From Neostapfia colusana (Eukaryota; Streptophyta; Magnoliopsida; Poales; Poaceae): 64,000 bases of DNA. The stretch lies in NCBI GenBank assembly GCA_030760725.1, contig JASWHV010000001.1:23433928-23497927 (forward strand), read 5' to 3'. Below are positions 45,412 to 57,144 of this stretch, piece after piece. The number at the start of each line of letters is the position of its first letter. Position 1 is the first letter of the stretch. The notes beneath the pieces were generated by a model. It had not been told where the DNA came from. It did no database searches and saw only the letters and a program-made list of their open reading frames with translations. The translations under genes were made by a program, and so were the position numbers.

Positions 45412-46796
45412 TCAGAAGATAACCTCGCTTGCGGTACTGCTGCCCCCGGGCGAAGATATGAGGTATTGCCTCTTTGTATAAACTGTTTGGACCTGATGTT
45501 GAGCCACAAAAGATTGGCTAATGAAGTTGTGTGTGGCACCGGAATCAAAGAGAATCAAAACTGGTAGCTGATTCAGAGAAAAGATCCCTGCTAAAGCGGC
45601 TTCTCCTTCCGGAACATCATCAATCACAGTATAGTGAATGTTGCCCCTTATCTGCCCTCCTGTCTGCAGGTTGAGGTACGGGTCGTATTGTTGTAAATAT
45701 GATGACCCGTATCCTTGAGTTCCCTCCGGACAATACCTAGCATAATGGCTCATACCTCTACAAGCGAAACACGGATGTCTCTCCGGTTCTTCGTTGACTT
45801 GCGGTTGGATGCTAGGTACACATGGCTGCAGCGATGGAGCACAAATCACCGTCTGATGCTGCGGCTGTGGAGGTGGTGCAAGTTGCAGAACTTGACCAGC
45901 AATCAATCTCTGAGGAGTTGATCGTACAGGTGGCCTCCATCTTTCACCGGGTGGCGTTTGATACACCAAACGGTACTTATGAGGTACATAACTTGTGCTG
46001 GCCTGCTCGATCTCACTCATCTTTCTCTTCTCAGCTTGCACTCAAGTGTCGGCTTCTCTTGGATGAAAGCCGCATCGACCATGTCGGTGAAACTACCGTT
46101 ATTGTGCATGGCCAACTTCTCCTGTAATACGGCACTCAGGCCATGAAAGAATAAGTTGCACCGTGCCTCTTATTTCGCCACATATTTGGGAGCATATTGG
46201 GCCAAAAGGTTAAATCTTCGGACATACTCGAGGACACTCATGTCCCCTTGCTTCAAGCCCAAAAATTCCTCCTGCTTTGCCTTGATAATACCTAGTGGTA
46301 TATGACGAGTACGAAAGGCTTCACAGAACTCACTCCATGTTACTTGATGGTCATCCGGAATGGTGGCGAGATGATCAACCCACCAATTTCCGGCAGCTCC
46401 ATGGAGTTGCTGAGCGGCAAACTTGGTCTTCTGGTATTCATCACACTCGAATACTCCGAATTTGGACTCCATGACACGAAGCCACTGATCTGATTCTACA
46501 GGTTCGGTAGCTTCCGTAAAGATTGGCGGTTGAGTCGCCAATAAGTCCAGATAAGCGTTCCGAGGTGGAACGACTTGTTGTGTGTTCTGGAGTACGCCTT
46601 GCTGTACCAAAGCTTGGAGTAAGCGTGTGTGTTCTTACGTTGTTTCTTGGAGTAGCCTAGTGTTCTCTTGGTTAGACTCGACGACTCGAGTCATAAGATC
46701 CATCCATCCCGTGGATGGTGGTTCCGATGGTGGAATAGAAGCATCACCACCTCGACGAGAACTTCCGGCCCTACTCCTAGAGCGAGTACGAACCAT
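45412..46796 (-). pseudogene. gag: Gag and protease start, element E
   Basis: The start is the ATG at 46796 (MVRTRSRSRAGSSRR), the same as in A. TAA stops lie at 46637-46635 (Gln in A) and 46172-46170 (Glu in A), and a TGA at 45414-45412 (Arg in A, CGA to TGA). The capsid region (WWVDHLATIPDDHQVTW) and the zinc knuckle spacing CX2CX4HX4C at 45771-45730 are kept, although the usual Gly after the second Cys is Arg. The protease DSGATH block is present near 45555. The frame is otherwise uninterrupted through these stops. Confidence 0.9.
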
Positions 46797-48323
46797 ACTG
46801 CAAAAATGTAGTTGAGATGAGTTCAACAAGAACTCAGCAGTATGTGATACTAATGGAAACATGAATATGTCAAAACTTTATGAAAGCAGTAACAAAATTC
46901 ATGTTTACACAACTCCTTAGTAGACATAGCTATCCAGCCTATCTGTACAGAACAGACCTTTATGCACTATTTCCAGATTTCGATCTATTTAAAAGCGTTT
47001 TCATAACTCAAGTCGAATACCAAAGTTAAAGTTAACTTCAGTATATTTCCAACGAGTACTCATATGCCCTCAGATCATCATTGGATTAAAAGTTATGATT
47101 CTCCAAATTTGACAGAATTCCGGGATAAAATTTGCCAGCATCTCCTTTGTATGTGGCTGATTTTATCACAGTTGTATATGAAAATACAATAAAAATCTGA
47201 AAAAACTTTGAACTACAAAAATGTTGCAAAATTCATAACCTTTCCAACGGTGTATCATAGGCTTCTTAAGGATTTTTCTACAGAAGGTTATGGCTTAAAA
47301 ACAGAAAGGTCCAGAGAGGTTTTGCTGCTGTCCTGGTTCTGGACAGTTTACCTTCCTCTGAACTTTCTACCCATTTAGCTTGTGATTTTACTCTGGAGCT
47401 CTACAAATAAGATGTAGATCACTTGAAAATCTTTCCAGAACCGTATCATACACCTTAATTGGGTCAAGATACTCAGAGTTATGCTCTGTTAAAGTCCAGC
47501 AAGAATTCCTACCGAAAACAGAGCACTCTGTTTTTGAAATCTTTGAAGCCTAGTCTTCCTCTCATTTGAATCTTAGCTCAAAATAAGAGTTCAGTAACTA
47601 ATATTTGTTTCAAACTTACATTTTCAGTCAAAAGTTAGTTCATGAGTCATTTCTTGAAAGGAAAGAGGTTATTAAGTTTAGTACGACGTCGAAGCACCGT
47701 AAGAAGCATGTCGGTACTACGTAGCCTCACCAAAAGAAAAACTTGACCAGATTATACCGGCATATTCGTATCTTAGGTGGCACTAAAACGGTCACATGAA
47801 AACGTGTACTACTCGTACTACGGTTTCGTGGTTAATCCTGCATAAGTCACACTCAATCGTCAGGTCCGGCTGCACACCGAACCCGGTATCCATACAGTTT
47901 TTACACCCGTCTGTCATCACTCGCACAGGTGTTCTTAAGCCAAACACGCCTTGAGCTATGTGTTCACGTTACTAACCACGTGACGGGGTTTCCCAAACTT
48001 GCCCACAGCACGCCAGGGAAGGGCTTTGCTCGAGTACCCCAAATGACATGGAGAGTTGTAGAGGATACTAAAGCGGGTTGGGTTACCTGCCACCCGTGGG
48101 GCTCCACCCTTCAGCTTGTGCGCACTGGTGGACAGCGCTTACGTGCACCTCCAAGACATAAATCGTCCCGAGATGCACAATTTTCCAACATAACAAATAA
48201 GTTAGTTTGCCACCTTCATATGAAGCTAATAGTAATCCTTATATGGGCCTAGTACCATATCCTCACCGTAACCTAAATTTTTATCGTAATACCTTCCTTA
48301 TTCCGTGCGCTATTACCAATGCG
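46797..48323 (-). other. Element E untranslated leader
   Basis: About 1.5 kb similar to 984-2487 of A; no conserved long frame. Confidence 0.7.
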
Positions 48324-48335
48324 GCTCTGATACCA
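48324..48335 (-). promoter_or_regulatory. Primer binding site, element E (gag-proximal copy)
   Basis: Minus strand TGGTATCAGAGC, in the same context as A's PBS (followed by CGCATTGG). It lies 74 nt from the LTR end, because two further PBS-like copies sit between. Confidence 0.85.
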
Positions 48336-48372
48336 ACTGAGACGGACGGGGTACCGACTGAGACAGGGCTCA

Positions 48373-48406
48373 GCTAATGATACCACTTGTCACAGTTCTG
48401 ATACCA
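48373..48406 (-). repeat. Two extra PBS-like motifs, element E
   Basis: Minus strand TGGTATCAGAAC (48406-48395) and TGGTATCATTAGC (48385-48373). With 48335-48324 they make three TGGTATCA cores in 83 bp. The first is 3 nt from the LTR end, the position that A's single PBS occupies. Confidence 0.8.
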
Positions 48407-48409
48407 CGA

Positions 48410-51400
48410 TGAGACGGCCCGACGCCGCCCGTTTAGTCACGGGGACGGGGCACTCGCCCGGGAATCACATTGGGTGGTGCCGTGTTGTGCGGCACCCAAC
48501 AACACACATACAAGGAAGAATGTATTACATAAAACAATATCGGAAGCTTACAAGTTTTTCTTTGTAAATAGTTTACATCAAATAGCTACAGCGGAAGTCT
48601 ATAACAACTCACGTCGAATAACTAAGAGCACTCGAGATGAAGTCCAGCCCGTGGACTCCTCTCGCTAGCAACACGAAGACAAGCAGCAGCGGCTGGGTTC
48701 TACATGTGTTACCTGACTCGGAAGTCTCCGACTCTCACCGGACAACCTTCTTTTCAGCATCGATGTTAACCTGCAAAACCACTTATATAGCAAGCGTGAG
48801 CACATAGGCTCAGCAAGTATGACCGGTCTCTCCTAAACAAGAAACTCTACATGCACGACGGTTGCAATTGGGTCGGCTATATTTGCATAATGGACTCGCC
48901 TAAAGTTGATCCTTAACTTTCAGAATTTTAAGCCTCATTGTGTGGACCTTGAGCCGAAAAGCATCGCAACTCCACAATCAAACAAGAAATGCTTTGTTGC
49001 GATGCTTCTTGCACAAAGTGAAAGTAAACTTTAATGAGCCTATCTCTAATTCAATCATGGTTGCAATACAAGTTATAGCACAGCCTTATCAAGTTCAAAA
49101 GAATAACCAGTTCAGTTCTTACTACATCAATATGCAGTGGGCAAGTATGCTCATATAACCGCGAGCGACGGTGATTCAAATCAGTACACGCCCGGACTAC
49201 ACGACACGTACACCCGTACTCCGAGTTGCTGGCAGCAACCTCGACTGACGTTGTACGCGGCCACCTTTCCCAAGATCTTCCACATTGGACGCAGTCCAAC
49301 TGCCCCGAGTACGCAAGCTCCCTCAAGGTACATACCCGCAGTGGTATGTTTTTGAGCGAGGTACCTCCTGCTACCCTGATGCCGAAAGCCTAAGGCAGTT
49401 GGAAAAGTTCCACTATGGATCTCCCAAGGTACATCGGTTTCCTGGGTCCCATATAGCCAGTATGTGCCCAGTACACAACTCAAACTTGTCCAATAGGGCC
49501 AAGCACGGACGGGCCTTAACCGACACAAGCAGGGATATGCACGCACGGTCCGCAACCTGCTGCATCTAAACCTCCCTGCCCGGTCTCCATTTCTTATGTG
49601 TGAACTTCCTCATCTTTTCTATTTTGGACCCGTTCCGAGTAAACCAGCCCTAAACTCGCGAGTAGCTTCCAACTATTCGACTTCTACTGAACCTTTCCTA
49701 CTAACATTTAGCGTAGCCAAATCCACTCGAGGAGGTGCTATTCTACCCTTTCTCTCTTAGGTATTTCTGGTTATGCAAGTGGGGTTTTCAATATCAACTA
49801 GACGTAATGCAATCAAACGATTCAAAACTATGATCTCTAAAAATGGAAATACTTTATAAAACTGTTTAAATGCAAACCGGGGTTTGCCTGTTTTGCAGGT
49901 TACTAATATTACAATCAGTTAGTGGCGGTCACTTGGAGCTTGATCACTTGCTTTCCTTCCTCCTTGATCTTCACTTAAAGTCCTTCTCACGTTCTTCACG
50001 TAGATGCTACACGGTATGATCATGCATATGTATTTAATTAAAAAGCTTTTGCTAATAAGATATAACGAAAGTTTTAAAACTGGAACTCTGTTTAAGAATT
50101 TAAAATGACACTGGTGCTAGTGGTTTGGGTTGGGTTTAAACACTATGATCAAATGTTGAGTGCTTCTCCCACTTAAGTGTTGATCCCCTTAAGAGTTTAC
50201 ACATAACAGTGGTGATCCAGAGCTGCAATGGAGCTGAAAATTTTCATGTGAGTTCCTTATCTCAAGAAAGTTATCTGGACCAAAAATTAGCACTTTTCAT
50301 TGAGTAGTTTATTCAGAACAATTTTCTAAGCAATTAAGCAAAGAAGAATTAATTCTAAGGTAATACCGATGTTCATGTAAAACTAAGTGAACCACAATTT
50401 CAATTATAGTTCTTAGAGCTTGCATGAATGTTCCTAGGATTTTTGGAGCTAAGAATTGCCCAGAACTGAATTTACAAGTTTTGGAAATTCTCTGAAAATG
50501 TTTCTGTATTCAATTGAACACATCAACTTACAATCTGAATTACCCATATCAAATCAACTCCAAATGAGCTGAAACTTTTATAGGAGTCTAATAGAACCCT
50601 AAAGAATATTCTGGCAAAATTTGAGGAGTTTTGGATAAACCAAACTCCCCGAAAAAATCTTTTCCTGAAAAGCTTTAAAGAATTTTCCAGAATTAAATAA
50701 AGACTTTCATACAAATTGAGTTGCATATTTTCATAGAGTTTGTCAATCTGAATCTAACACAATTTGAATCACTAAATTTGGAGGTTCCTAGCAAAAGTTA
50801 TGCTCTTCTAAAGTTTGGGGAAAATTCTGGGATTTGAATAAATCCGGGAAAAATTTAAAACTGACTGTGGGTCTGGGGAGCACACGTGTCACGCCCTGAG
50901 TTAAGCCACACGGGGCCACAGAGCTGTTTCCCGCGTTGCCACAGTTAATCCGGCACCACAGAGGATCCGGCCACTGTTGCTGTGCGACTGACGTGTGGGG
51001 CCGGTAGCACCTTCGTCTACCTCCTGCCCCCGCGCTCCTGCGCCGCCGGGCTCACCGGAGCTCGCCGGTTTTCGTCGCTCCGGCCAAATCCCGAGCTGCT
51101 ACTTGCTGCCAGGCCCTAAGTTAACTCGAGGAACACGATGGGACGAGTTCCATTGACCGGCGAAGCCCCTAAACCATCCCGCACCGGTGCAGTGGCTTGG
51201 ATGAAGTTTGGCGGTGCCATCCCGGTGAGCTAGTCCGCCAAAAGCTCCCTGGAAAGGCCCTACAGCACCAGTGAAGGTTGTAGAAGCTAGGCATGGACGC
51301 ACATGGGCTCGGGAATGGCTCCTACCTAGGGTTCATCAAGTGCCCGACGTGTGCTGCTAAAACCGCCGTCGGAAAAATTGAATTTACGCCGTGCAGAGCG

Positions 51401-52688
51401 TGTTTCTTGCTAGGTTTCAAAAGGGAAGTTGTTGCTAAGCAAGGATACTTCATGTGAGTGCAATTTGCAGTGCTCTAAACAATTATAGCGTGAGAATTTG
51501 AGCGATCCTTACCCGCGGGTCTGTTTACACCGGCCAGAGAGGATTTCCGAAATTCGTCGGCGAGAGGCAACGGCTGGAGCTGGGCTTCGGGTGGAAGCTG
51601 TAGGGAGGTCTCGCGCGTCCACTGGTGGCCTAGTTTGGCCGTGACAAGCCTCGGGTGAGGCTCTCCACGAGAGCCGTCGGTGGCGGTTTCTTCCGGCCGC
51701 CGCCGAAACTCGGTTTCCTCGGGTTGTGATGGCTAAACCCACACAGGGGTGGTGCGAGGGGTTTGTGGGAGGGCTCGTGGTGCCGTTTGGTCGCTTAGCT
51801 GAGGCTCGCATGCGAGCTAGGCGATGGCTGATCGATCGAGAGCTCGGCGGCTGTCTCGGTTGGTTTCTCGCGCGGGGAGGGAAAGACAGTGTCGAGGCTT
51901 CGGTAAAGAGGGCAAGAGGCAGCGCGGCAGTAGTTAGCGACGTCCAGCAGCTCTCCAGCGTGAAGGAAATTCAGCAGGAGGTGGCTTCTGCTGATTCTCG
52001 GTGTCGCCCGGAGGGAAGTCGGCTCTGCTGATTGCTTCGCGTGGGAGTGGACAAACAGAGACCGTGTACTGCAGATCTTTTGCAATTCTCAGTTCCCTCA
52101 ATGACATGTGGGTCCCACAGCTCAGTCCCTCCTTATCTCTCTCCAAAATATCTCCCAAAGTTTGAATATGATGGAATTCAATTGTGGGAGTTTAAATCTG
52201 AGAGGCATTTGGACAATTGGGCAAGTTTCATCCAAATTCAAATATGCATTTGAATTCTTTGTTATTTAAAGTCCATTTTGAAAAATGGGTTGCAAATCAT
52301 TTCCATAAATCATGAAACTTTGCACATCCCCTAATTTAGAACCAAGGAACTCAAATATGAAATCTGATTTTAAAGTTGACTGCTGCAAATGAGATTTTTG
52401 GCACAACAGTTTTGAATTCCATTGTGTTGTTCTCATTTGAATTTTGAGTTTAACAAATTTGTTCCAAATCTGACTTCAGTTTTCTCACACATGTGGAAAC
52501 TTCCCATCTTGATTTCTGACCCCTCTTGGGATCCATGTTTCCAAATAAACATTTCAACTTGTGTGAAGAAAACCCTCATGTGTGTTATCACATGTGGAAA
52601 AGTTTTAACAAGTCCCAAATTTCATACATATGAAACCAACTTTTGCAAACAAGTGTTTCTTTGTATTCACATTTTTGGGACCTTTACA
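48410..52688 (-). repeat. Element E 5' LTR
   Basis: 4279 bp, TGTAAAGGTC at 52688 to GTCTCA at 48410. AT-rich start, GC-rich block (about 50880-52080), AT-rich part, hairpin at 48790-48817. Its length agrees with A's 3' LTR (4264 bp). Confidence 0.92.
48790..48817 (-). other. Conserved LTR hairpin, element E 5' LTR
   Basis: Minus strand CTTGC, TGAGC/GCTCA stem, CTTGC, identical to element A, upstream of TTTTGCAG. Confidence 0.55.
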
Positions 52689-52916
52689 GAAATTTGGCCT
52701 GAGCCTTCCCAAGAATATATAAGGTCTAGGGGTGAGCTCAACCTTCCATGTTTATGTGTAGAATTCCTACTTTTTGGAAGTTAGGGCTTTCCCCTCTAAT
52801 CACCTTTTTGATGGTGGTTACTTGCTCTTCACAAGTGTTCATGAGATATCCATCACAAGAGCTGTGGTGTTGTGAGGTGATGAACAATTTTTGCAAGCCC
52901 TTTCTTGCGCTTTTAC
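52689..52916 (-). repeat. LTR fragment M (start of an A-type LTR)
   Basis: Homology of the flanking H LTR ends exactly at 52917, where the minus strand reads TGTAAAAGCGCAAG, like the LTR starts of F (TGTAAAAG) and A (TGTAAAGG). E's LTR begins at 52688. M may be the start of the same LTR as fragment G, split by E; this is an inference. Confidence 0.45.
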
Positions 52917-53833
52917 ATAAATATTCATAACCATCTCATATTCATATAACCGAAACCAAACTCATTGTCAAGACTTAAACAGTCCCTAAACCAATCCCAA
53001 TGACCATATCATAACCATACCGAATAACCATCCCAAGTTTCCCCTCTAATCATGTGAGTTGGCCAGGTGATTGTGACCGGAAGCACGGCTATCATGATAG
53101 TTTTACACTCTGCAGAGGTGGCACCATTTTACCCACAAGTTTGTGATTTCGTCACCCGTCGACGACTGCAAAACCTCCATTATACCAGTACACAACCGTC
53201 GGTGTATGGCCAAGAGATCACAAAATAGCCTTTACAAAGGGGCTACTAGATGTATGGACTCACTGAGGTTTCACCGGCAGGCTCAAATCACCATTCTCCC
53301 ACTCACGGGCCCCCTCTTGTGCCATGCAGTCCCCAGGGCATTCCCTCTCGACTCCCATTCCCCGCGCTATCCACGGTCTATAACAAGCTAGCAACACACC
53401 TAATTAGTCAGCTAAGCCACACCCATATTTGGCCTTGTGGTGGCACTGTTTTCCTGGCATGTGCTGGCATGAACCGGTCCTTAGATCTACGGCAAGTAAA
53501 CCACCATCTCATTCAGCAACATCCACGAACCAAGCTTGCCTAGATCTCCCCCGATTCCATGCTCATTAACATCATCAAGTTCTCATCATCATTATTCATA
53601 TGAGTGCAATAGCTAACCATGTTTTAATTCCGCTTCCCGTATCCCCTGGATTAAGCGAAGCAAAAAGGAAAAACGACCATACCCGACTCATCAACTTTCC
53701 CAGCAACAAGGATGGTTAACAAAACTAGTAAACTCCTATAAAGGGGTGTCCCATCAAGTTGACGCAAGCATACGAGTTTTCGCAAACAAAACAGTTTCAA
53801 AACATGGGATCAATATGGTCAAGGGGCACTTGT

Positions 53834-53914
53834 CTTGCTCCCGTGGTTCTTGTTGTCCAAGCGTCTCGAAGTCTTGGCGCTGTAGTTCTTCGTAGATGGC
53901 ATCCTGAGCTTGTC
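53834..53914 (-). other. Exon-like segment A in left H LTR
   Basis: 81 nt, open, with QDAIYEELQRQDFE, the same length as in D and H2. The donor is altered (AAG|ACAAGTG instead of GCAAGTG). Segment B is lost with the truncated end. Confidence 0.5.
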
Positions 53915-54350
53915 CTTCTACTCACGACCACGCACATACAAAATTTACAGCAATCAAACATCATGCACAAACTTTACTCAAGATGCAATGGGGTAGATGA
54001 ATGCAAATCCTATGGTGCTGTTTTATTAAACCAGTTTGTACGTGTTCTTGCATGTTTTAATGGGCTTTCATGGGGTTTTATGACGAACAAGGGTGTAGGG
54101 ATCAAGTGTGTACGTGGTGATGATCTTGACTCAAGATCTAGATCAATCCCACCGTCAAAAACCGATCAAAACGTGATCTGTCCACATGAAAAAGTTTTGG
54201 TTCAAAGGGAGCGAAGAAAACGGATGCGTAGAAACAGCGACGACGTCGTAAGATGGGTAACAAAGACCTACCTCACTTTCCTTTGGTGGCAGGGTCTTCC
54301 TCCTAGCAATGGCAGCAGCAGGGGGGGCTCACTAGCGACTGAACTCCGGC

Positions 54351-54371
54351 GGGGGGGGGGGGGGGGGGGGG
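54351..54371. repeat. Poly-G run of 21
   Basis: An uninterrupted run of 21 G in the leader part of the left H LTR. The length may be uncertain for technical reasons. Confidence 0.9.
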
Positions 54372-54607
54372 TTAACTCGGCGAGTTGGGGGCTAGGGCCT
54401 CCAAGTCGTTGACTTGGGAGGAAGAAAAAGGGAAAGGGGTTACGGCCAAAGGGGGGTGTGGTTGGTTTGGGTTCTATTTATAAGGGGGAAAAGAGGAGTC
54501 CTACTCCAATTGTAGCTCAAATAAGAGTCCTACTCAATTTTGGATCTCAACAAACTTATCTTTTCAGTTAGGTGCGGCAGCAATGTGGGGAAAATTTGGG
54601 GAAATTG

Positions 54608-55419
54608 TGTTGGTACCCTCAGTACCGGGTACCTCCGCACACAGTAGAAAAACCGTCTAGGGACCTCGCCCCCTCCTCAGGGGTGAGCTCCGAAAGCGCC
54701 ACGTGCCCAGCGGGGCCGGGCCACCTTCCTCCTCAGAGGCGAGCTCCGGGCCTACCACGGGGCCAGTGGAGTCGGGCCTCGCCCCCTCCGCAGGGGCGAG
54801 CTCCGAGAGCGCCACGTGTCCAGTGGGGCCGGGCCACCCTTCTCCTCAGAGGAAAGCCCCGGGCCTGCCACATGGCCAGCAGTGCCAGACCTCACCCCCC
54901 TCAGCAGGGATGAGCTCCGAGGGCGCCACATGTCCAGCGGTGCCGGACCTCCCCTCTCCTTAGAGGCGAGCTCCAAGGGCGCCACGTGTCCAGCGGTGCC
55001 GGACCTCCCCTCTCCTCAGAGGCGAGCTCTGAGGGCGCCACGTGTCCAGCGGTGCCGGACCTCCCCTGTCCTTAGAGATAAGCTCCGAGGGTACCACATG
55101 TCCAGCGGTGCCGGACCTTCCCTCTCCTCAGAGGCGAGCTCCGAGGGCGCCACGTGTCCAGTGGTGCCGTACCTCCCCTCTGCGCAGAGGGGAGCTCCGA
55201 GGGCGCCATGTTTCTAGCGGTGCCGGACTTCACCCTCTCCGCGGAGGTGAGCTACGAAAGCGCCATGTGTCCAGCGGTGCCGGACCTCCCCTCTACTCAG
55301 AGGCGAGCTCCGAGGGTGCCACATGTCCAGCGGTGCCGGACCTCCACTCTACTCAGAGGCGAGCTCCGAGGGTGCCACATGTCCAGCGGCCGGGGAAGTG
55401 TCGACAGTGCACTTCGACA
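54608..55419 (+). mobile_element. K: internally shortened LTR of the J family
   Basis: TSD AATTG lies at 54603-54607 and 55420-55424. It starts TGTTGGTACCC and ends CTTCGACA, the termini of solo LTR J (there in the other orientation). Almost the whole interior is a CACGTG-type tandem array; the TATA and R/U5 of J are absent, so U3 repeats join straight to the U5 end. It lies within the left H LTR, in that LTR's U3. Confidence 0.88.
54691..55395 (+). repeat. 57-bp CACGTG-type tandem array in K
   Basis: About 12 units carrying GCCACGTGTCCAGCGG or decayed forms (CACATG) with CGAGCTCCGAGG. Cores are about 57 bp apart (for example 54700 and 54813 are two units apart). Repetitive Ser/Pro/Arg frames seen here come from the repeat. 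Confidence 0.88.
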
Positions 55420-55454
55420 AATTGAAATTGGCTCATTTCAGCTATCTTTTTCCC

Positions 55455-55530
55455 ATTCCCCACCATTTTTATGATTCTTTCTCCATTTCTATGGTTCCTT
55501 CTTCCATTTCTACTTCTTTTATAATGTTTC
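55455..55530. repeat. AATGGAGAAAGAACCATAG-type repeats, left H LTR U3
   Basis: About three 20-bp units on the minus strand; LTR H2 has about 15 and H3 about six. Confidence 0.75.
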
Positions 55531-55581
55531 TCTATATGAAAAATATATTCAATGCATGGAAATAAATTTGAGGGTGTTACA

Positions 55582-57133
55582 ACAACGTCTCCACCGATCG
55601 ATTCTTCTTCAATCTCACCCATACCGACTTCCGTCCATAGCACCCTCCCCGACCCTCACTGGCGTCGCGCTATGGAGGAAGAGTATGAGGCCCTATTTGG
55701 CAACCGGACCTGGGACCTGGTTCCCCGCCCCGGTTGTGGCAATGTTGTCACGGGCAAGTGGATATTCACACATAAGAAGAAGGCGGATGGTACCTTGGAG
55801 AGGTACAAGGCTCGGTGGGTACTTTGGGGTTTCACTCAGTGCCCTGGAGTCGACTACGACGAGACCTTCAGCCCGGTGGTGAAGCCGGTGACAGTTCATA
55901 CCATTCTGTCGCTGGCTCTCTCACGTTCTTGGCCCGCCCACCAGTTGGACGTCAAGAATGCCTTCCTCCACGGTACACTGACCGAGACAGTGTACTGCAG
56001 TCAGCCAACAGGATTTGTTGATTCAGCCCATCCAGACATGGTCTGTAAGCTGAAAAATCCCTGTACGGTCTAAAGCAGGCACCGAGAGCCTGGTATAGCC
56101 GGTTCGCCTCCTTCTTGGTCTCACAGGGCTTCATCAAAGCTAAGTCGGATACTTCACTGTTTGTCTATCAACGTGGCAGTGACACTGCTTACCTTCTATT
56201 GTATGTTGATGACATTGTACTGACAGCATCCAGTCCGGCTCTTCTTCGGCACTCTATCTCTGCTTTACAACAGGAGTTCGCTATGAAGGACCTGGGCCGC
56301 CTCCACCACTTCCTGGGTATTTCGGTTGAGGACCGACCAGGCGACTTGTTCCTTCACTAGCGACGGTACTGCCTATATATCCTCCAGTGAGCGGGCATGG
56401 GTAAGTGCAAGCCGTGCTTCACTCCTGTGGATACTCAGGCGAAGCTCTTCGCTACCAATGGGACACCCGTCACTGACCCAACTGCTTACAGGAGTCTTGC
56501 AGGTGCTCTTCAGTACCTCACCTTCACCAGGCCGGATATCTCCTATGCGGTTCAGCAGGTGTGCTTCCACATGCATGACCCGAGGGAGTCGCACCTCACC
56601 GTTGTGAAGCAGATTCTTCGGTACCTGCGTGACACCCTCGACTATGGCCTCCTCCTTTGATGTGACGCACTGACGCTGACCGGGCAGGCTGCCCGGACAC
56701 TCGCCGATCTACCTCTAGGTACGTCATCTTCCTGGGCGGTAATCTCCTCTCCTGGTCCTCGAAAAGACAGCACGTGGTGTCGCGTTCGAGTGCTGAGGCG
56801 GAGTATCACGCTGTGGCAAACGGTGTGGCTGAGGCTTCCTGGCTTCAGCAGCTGCTTTAGGAGCTCCACACTCGCTTCGCCAGAAGAACCCTGATCTACT
56901 GCGATAACGTCAGCGCCGTGTACCTCTCCACCAACCCGGTCCAGCATCAGCGCACGAAGCATGTGGAGATGGACCTACATTTTGTTCGTGAGCGGGTTGC
57001 ACGTGGCGAGGTTTGGATACATCATGTTCCGACGACGACACAGTTCACCGACATCTTCACGAAGGGCCTCCCGTCGTCGCTGTTCTTTGAGTTTCGGTCC
57101 AGTCTCAACATCTGCAGTGGCGAGATGTTGTGA
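55582..57133 (+). pseudogene. pol: Copia C1 RT-RNase H remnant
   Basis: Plus strand, starting directly at the H LTR edge in the integrase-RT linker. RT opens with DPHWRRAMEEEYEAL and has KARWVLWGFTQ, QLDVKNAFLHG, YVDD at 56202-56213 and TFTRPDISYAVQQV. A 1-nt loss near 56060 breaks the frame before LYGLKQAPRAWYS. Stops lie at 56358 and about 56660. RNase H is badly frameshifted, but its end is readable at 56918-57133 (NPVQHQRTKHVEMDLHFVRE). Gag, protease and integrase are absent. A small-LTR copia lineage (Hopscotch-like) is a guess. Confidence 0.85.
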
Positions 57134-57144
57134 CTAGGGGGGGG

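Larger units (their letters stand above)
40044..52688 (-). mobile_element. Element E: Ty3/gypsy retrotransposon, sibling of A, 3' LTR truncated
   Basis: Minus-strand order: 5' LTR 52688-48410, PBS region 48406-48324, leader, gag, pol, PPT 42305-42289, partial 3' LTR 42288-40044. The 3' LTR matches 52688-50444 and lacks the last 2.0 kb. Protein and leader similarity to A is very high, so they are one family. No TSD can be checked because the 3' end is lost at the junction with G. The coding region is broken by several stops and at least one frameshift. Confidence 0.93.
52917..55581 (-). repeat. H-family LTR, minus orientation, truncated
   Basis: Minus start TGTAACACCCTC at 55581. It matches LTR H2 (60244 to about 62350) throughout, including the TATA at about 54474-54484 and exon-like segment A. 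About 570 bp of the 3' end is missing. K is inserted in its U3. Confidence 0.85.

Noticed and set aside
48324..48406. tRNA gene fragment
   Set aside because: Only the primer-binding core is present, repeated; no cloverleaf can be drawn.
54691..55395. CRISPR-like array
   Set aside because: The regular unit is a contiguous degenerate tandem repeat inside an LTR, with no unique spacers and in plant DNA.
54572..55425. Ser/Pro/Arg-rich repeat proteins
   Set aside because: Frames of the K tandem array in several registers on both strands; no start context or domain.
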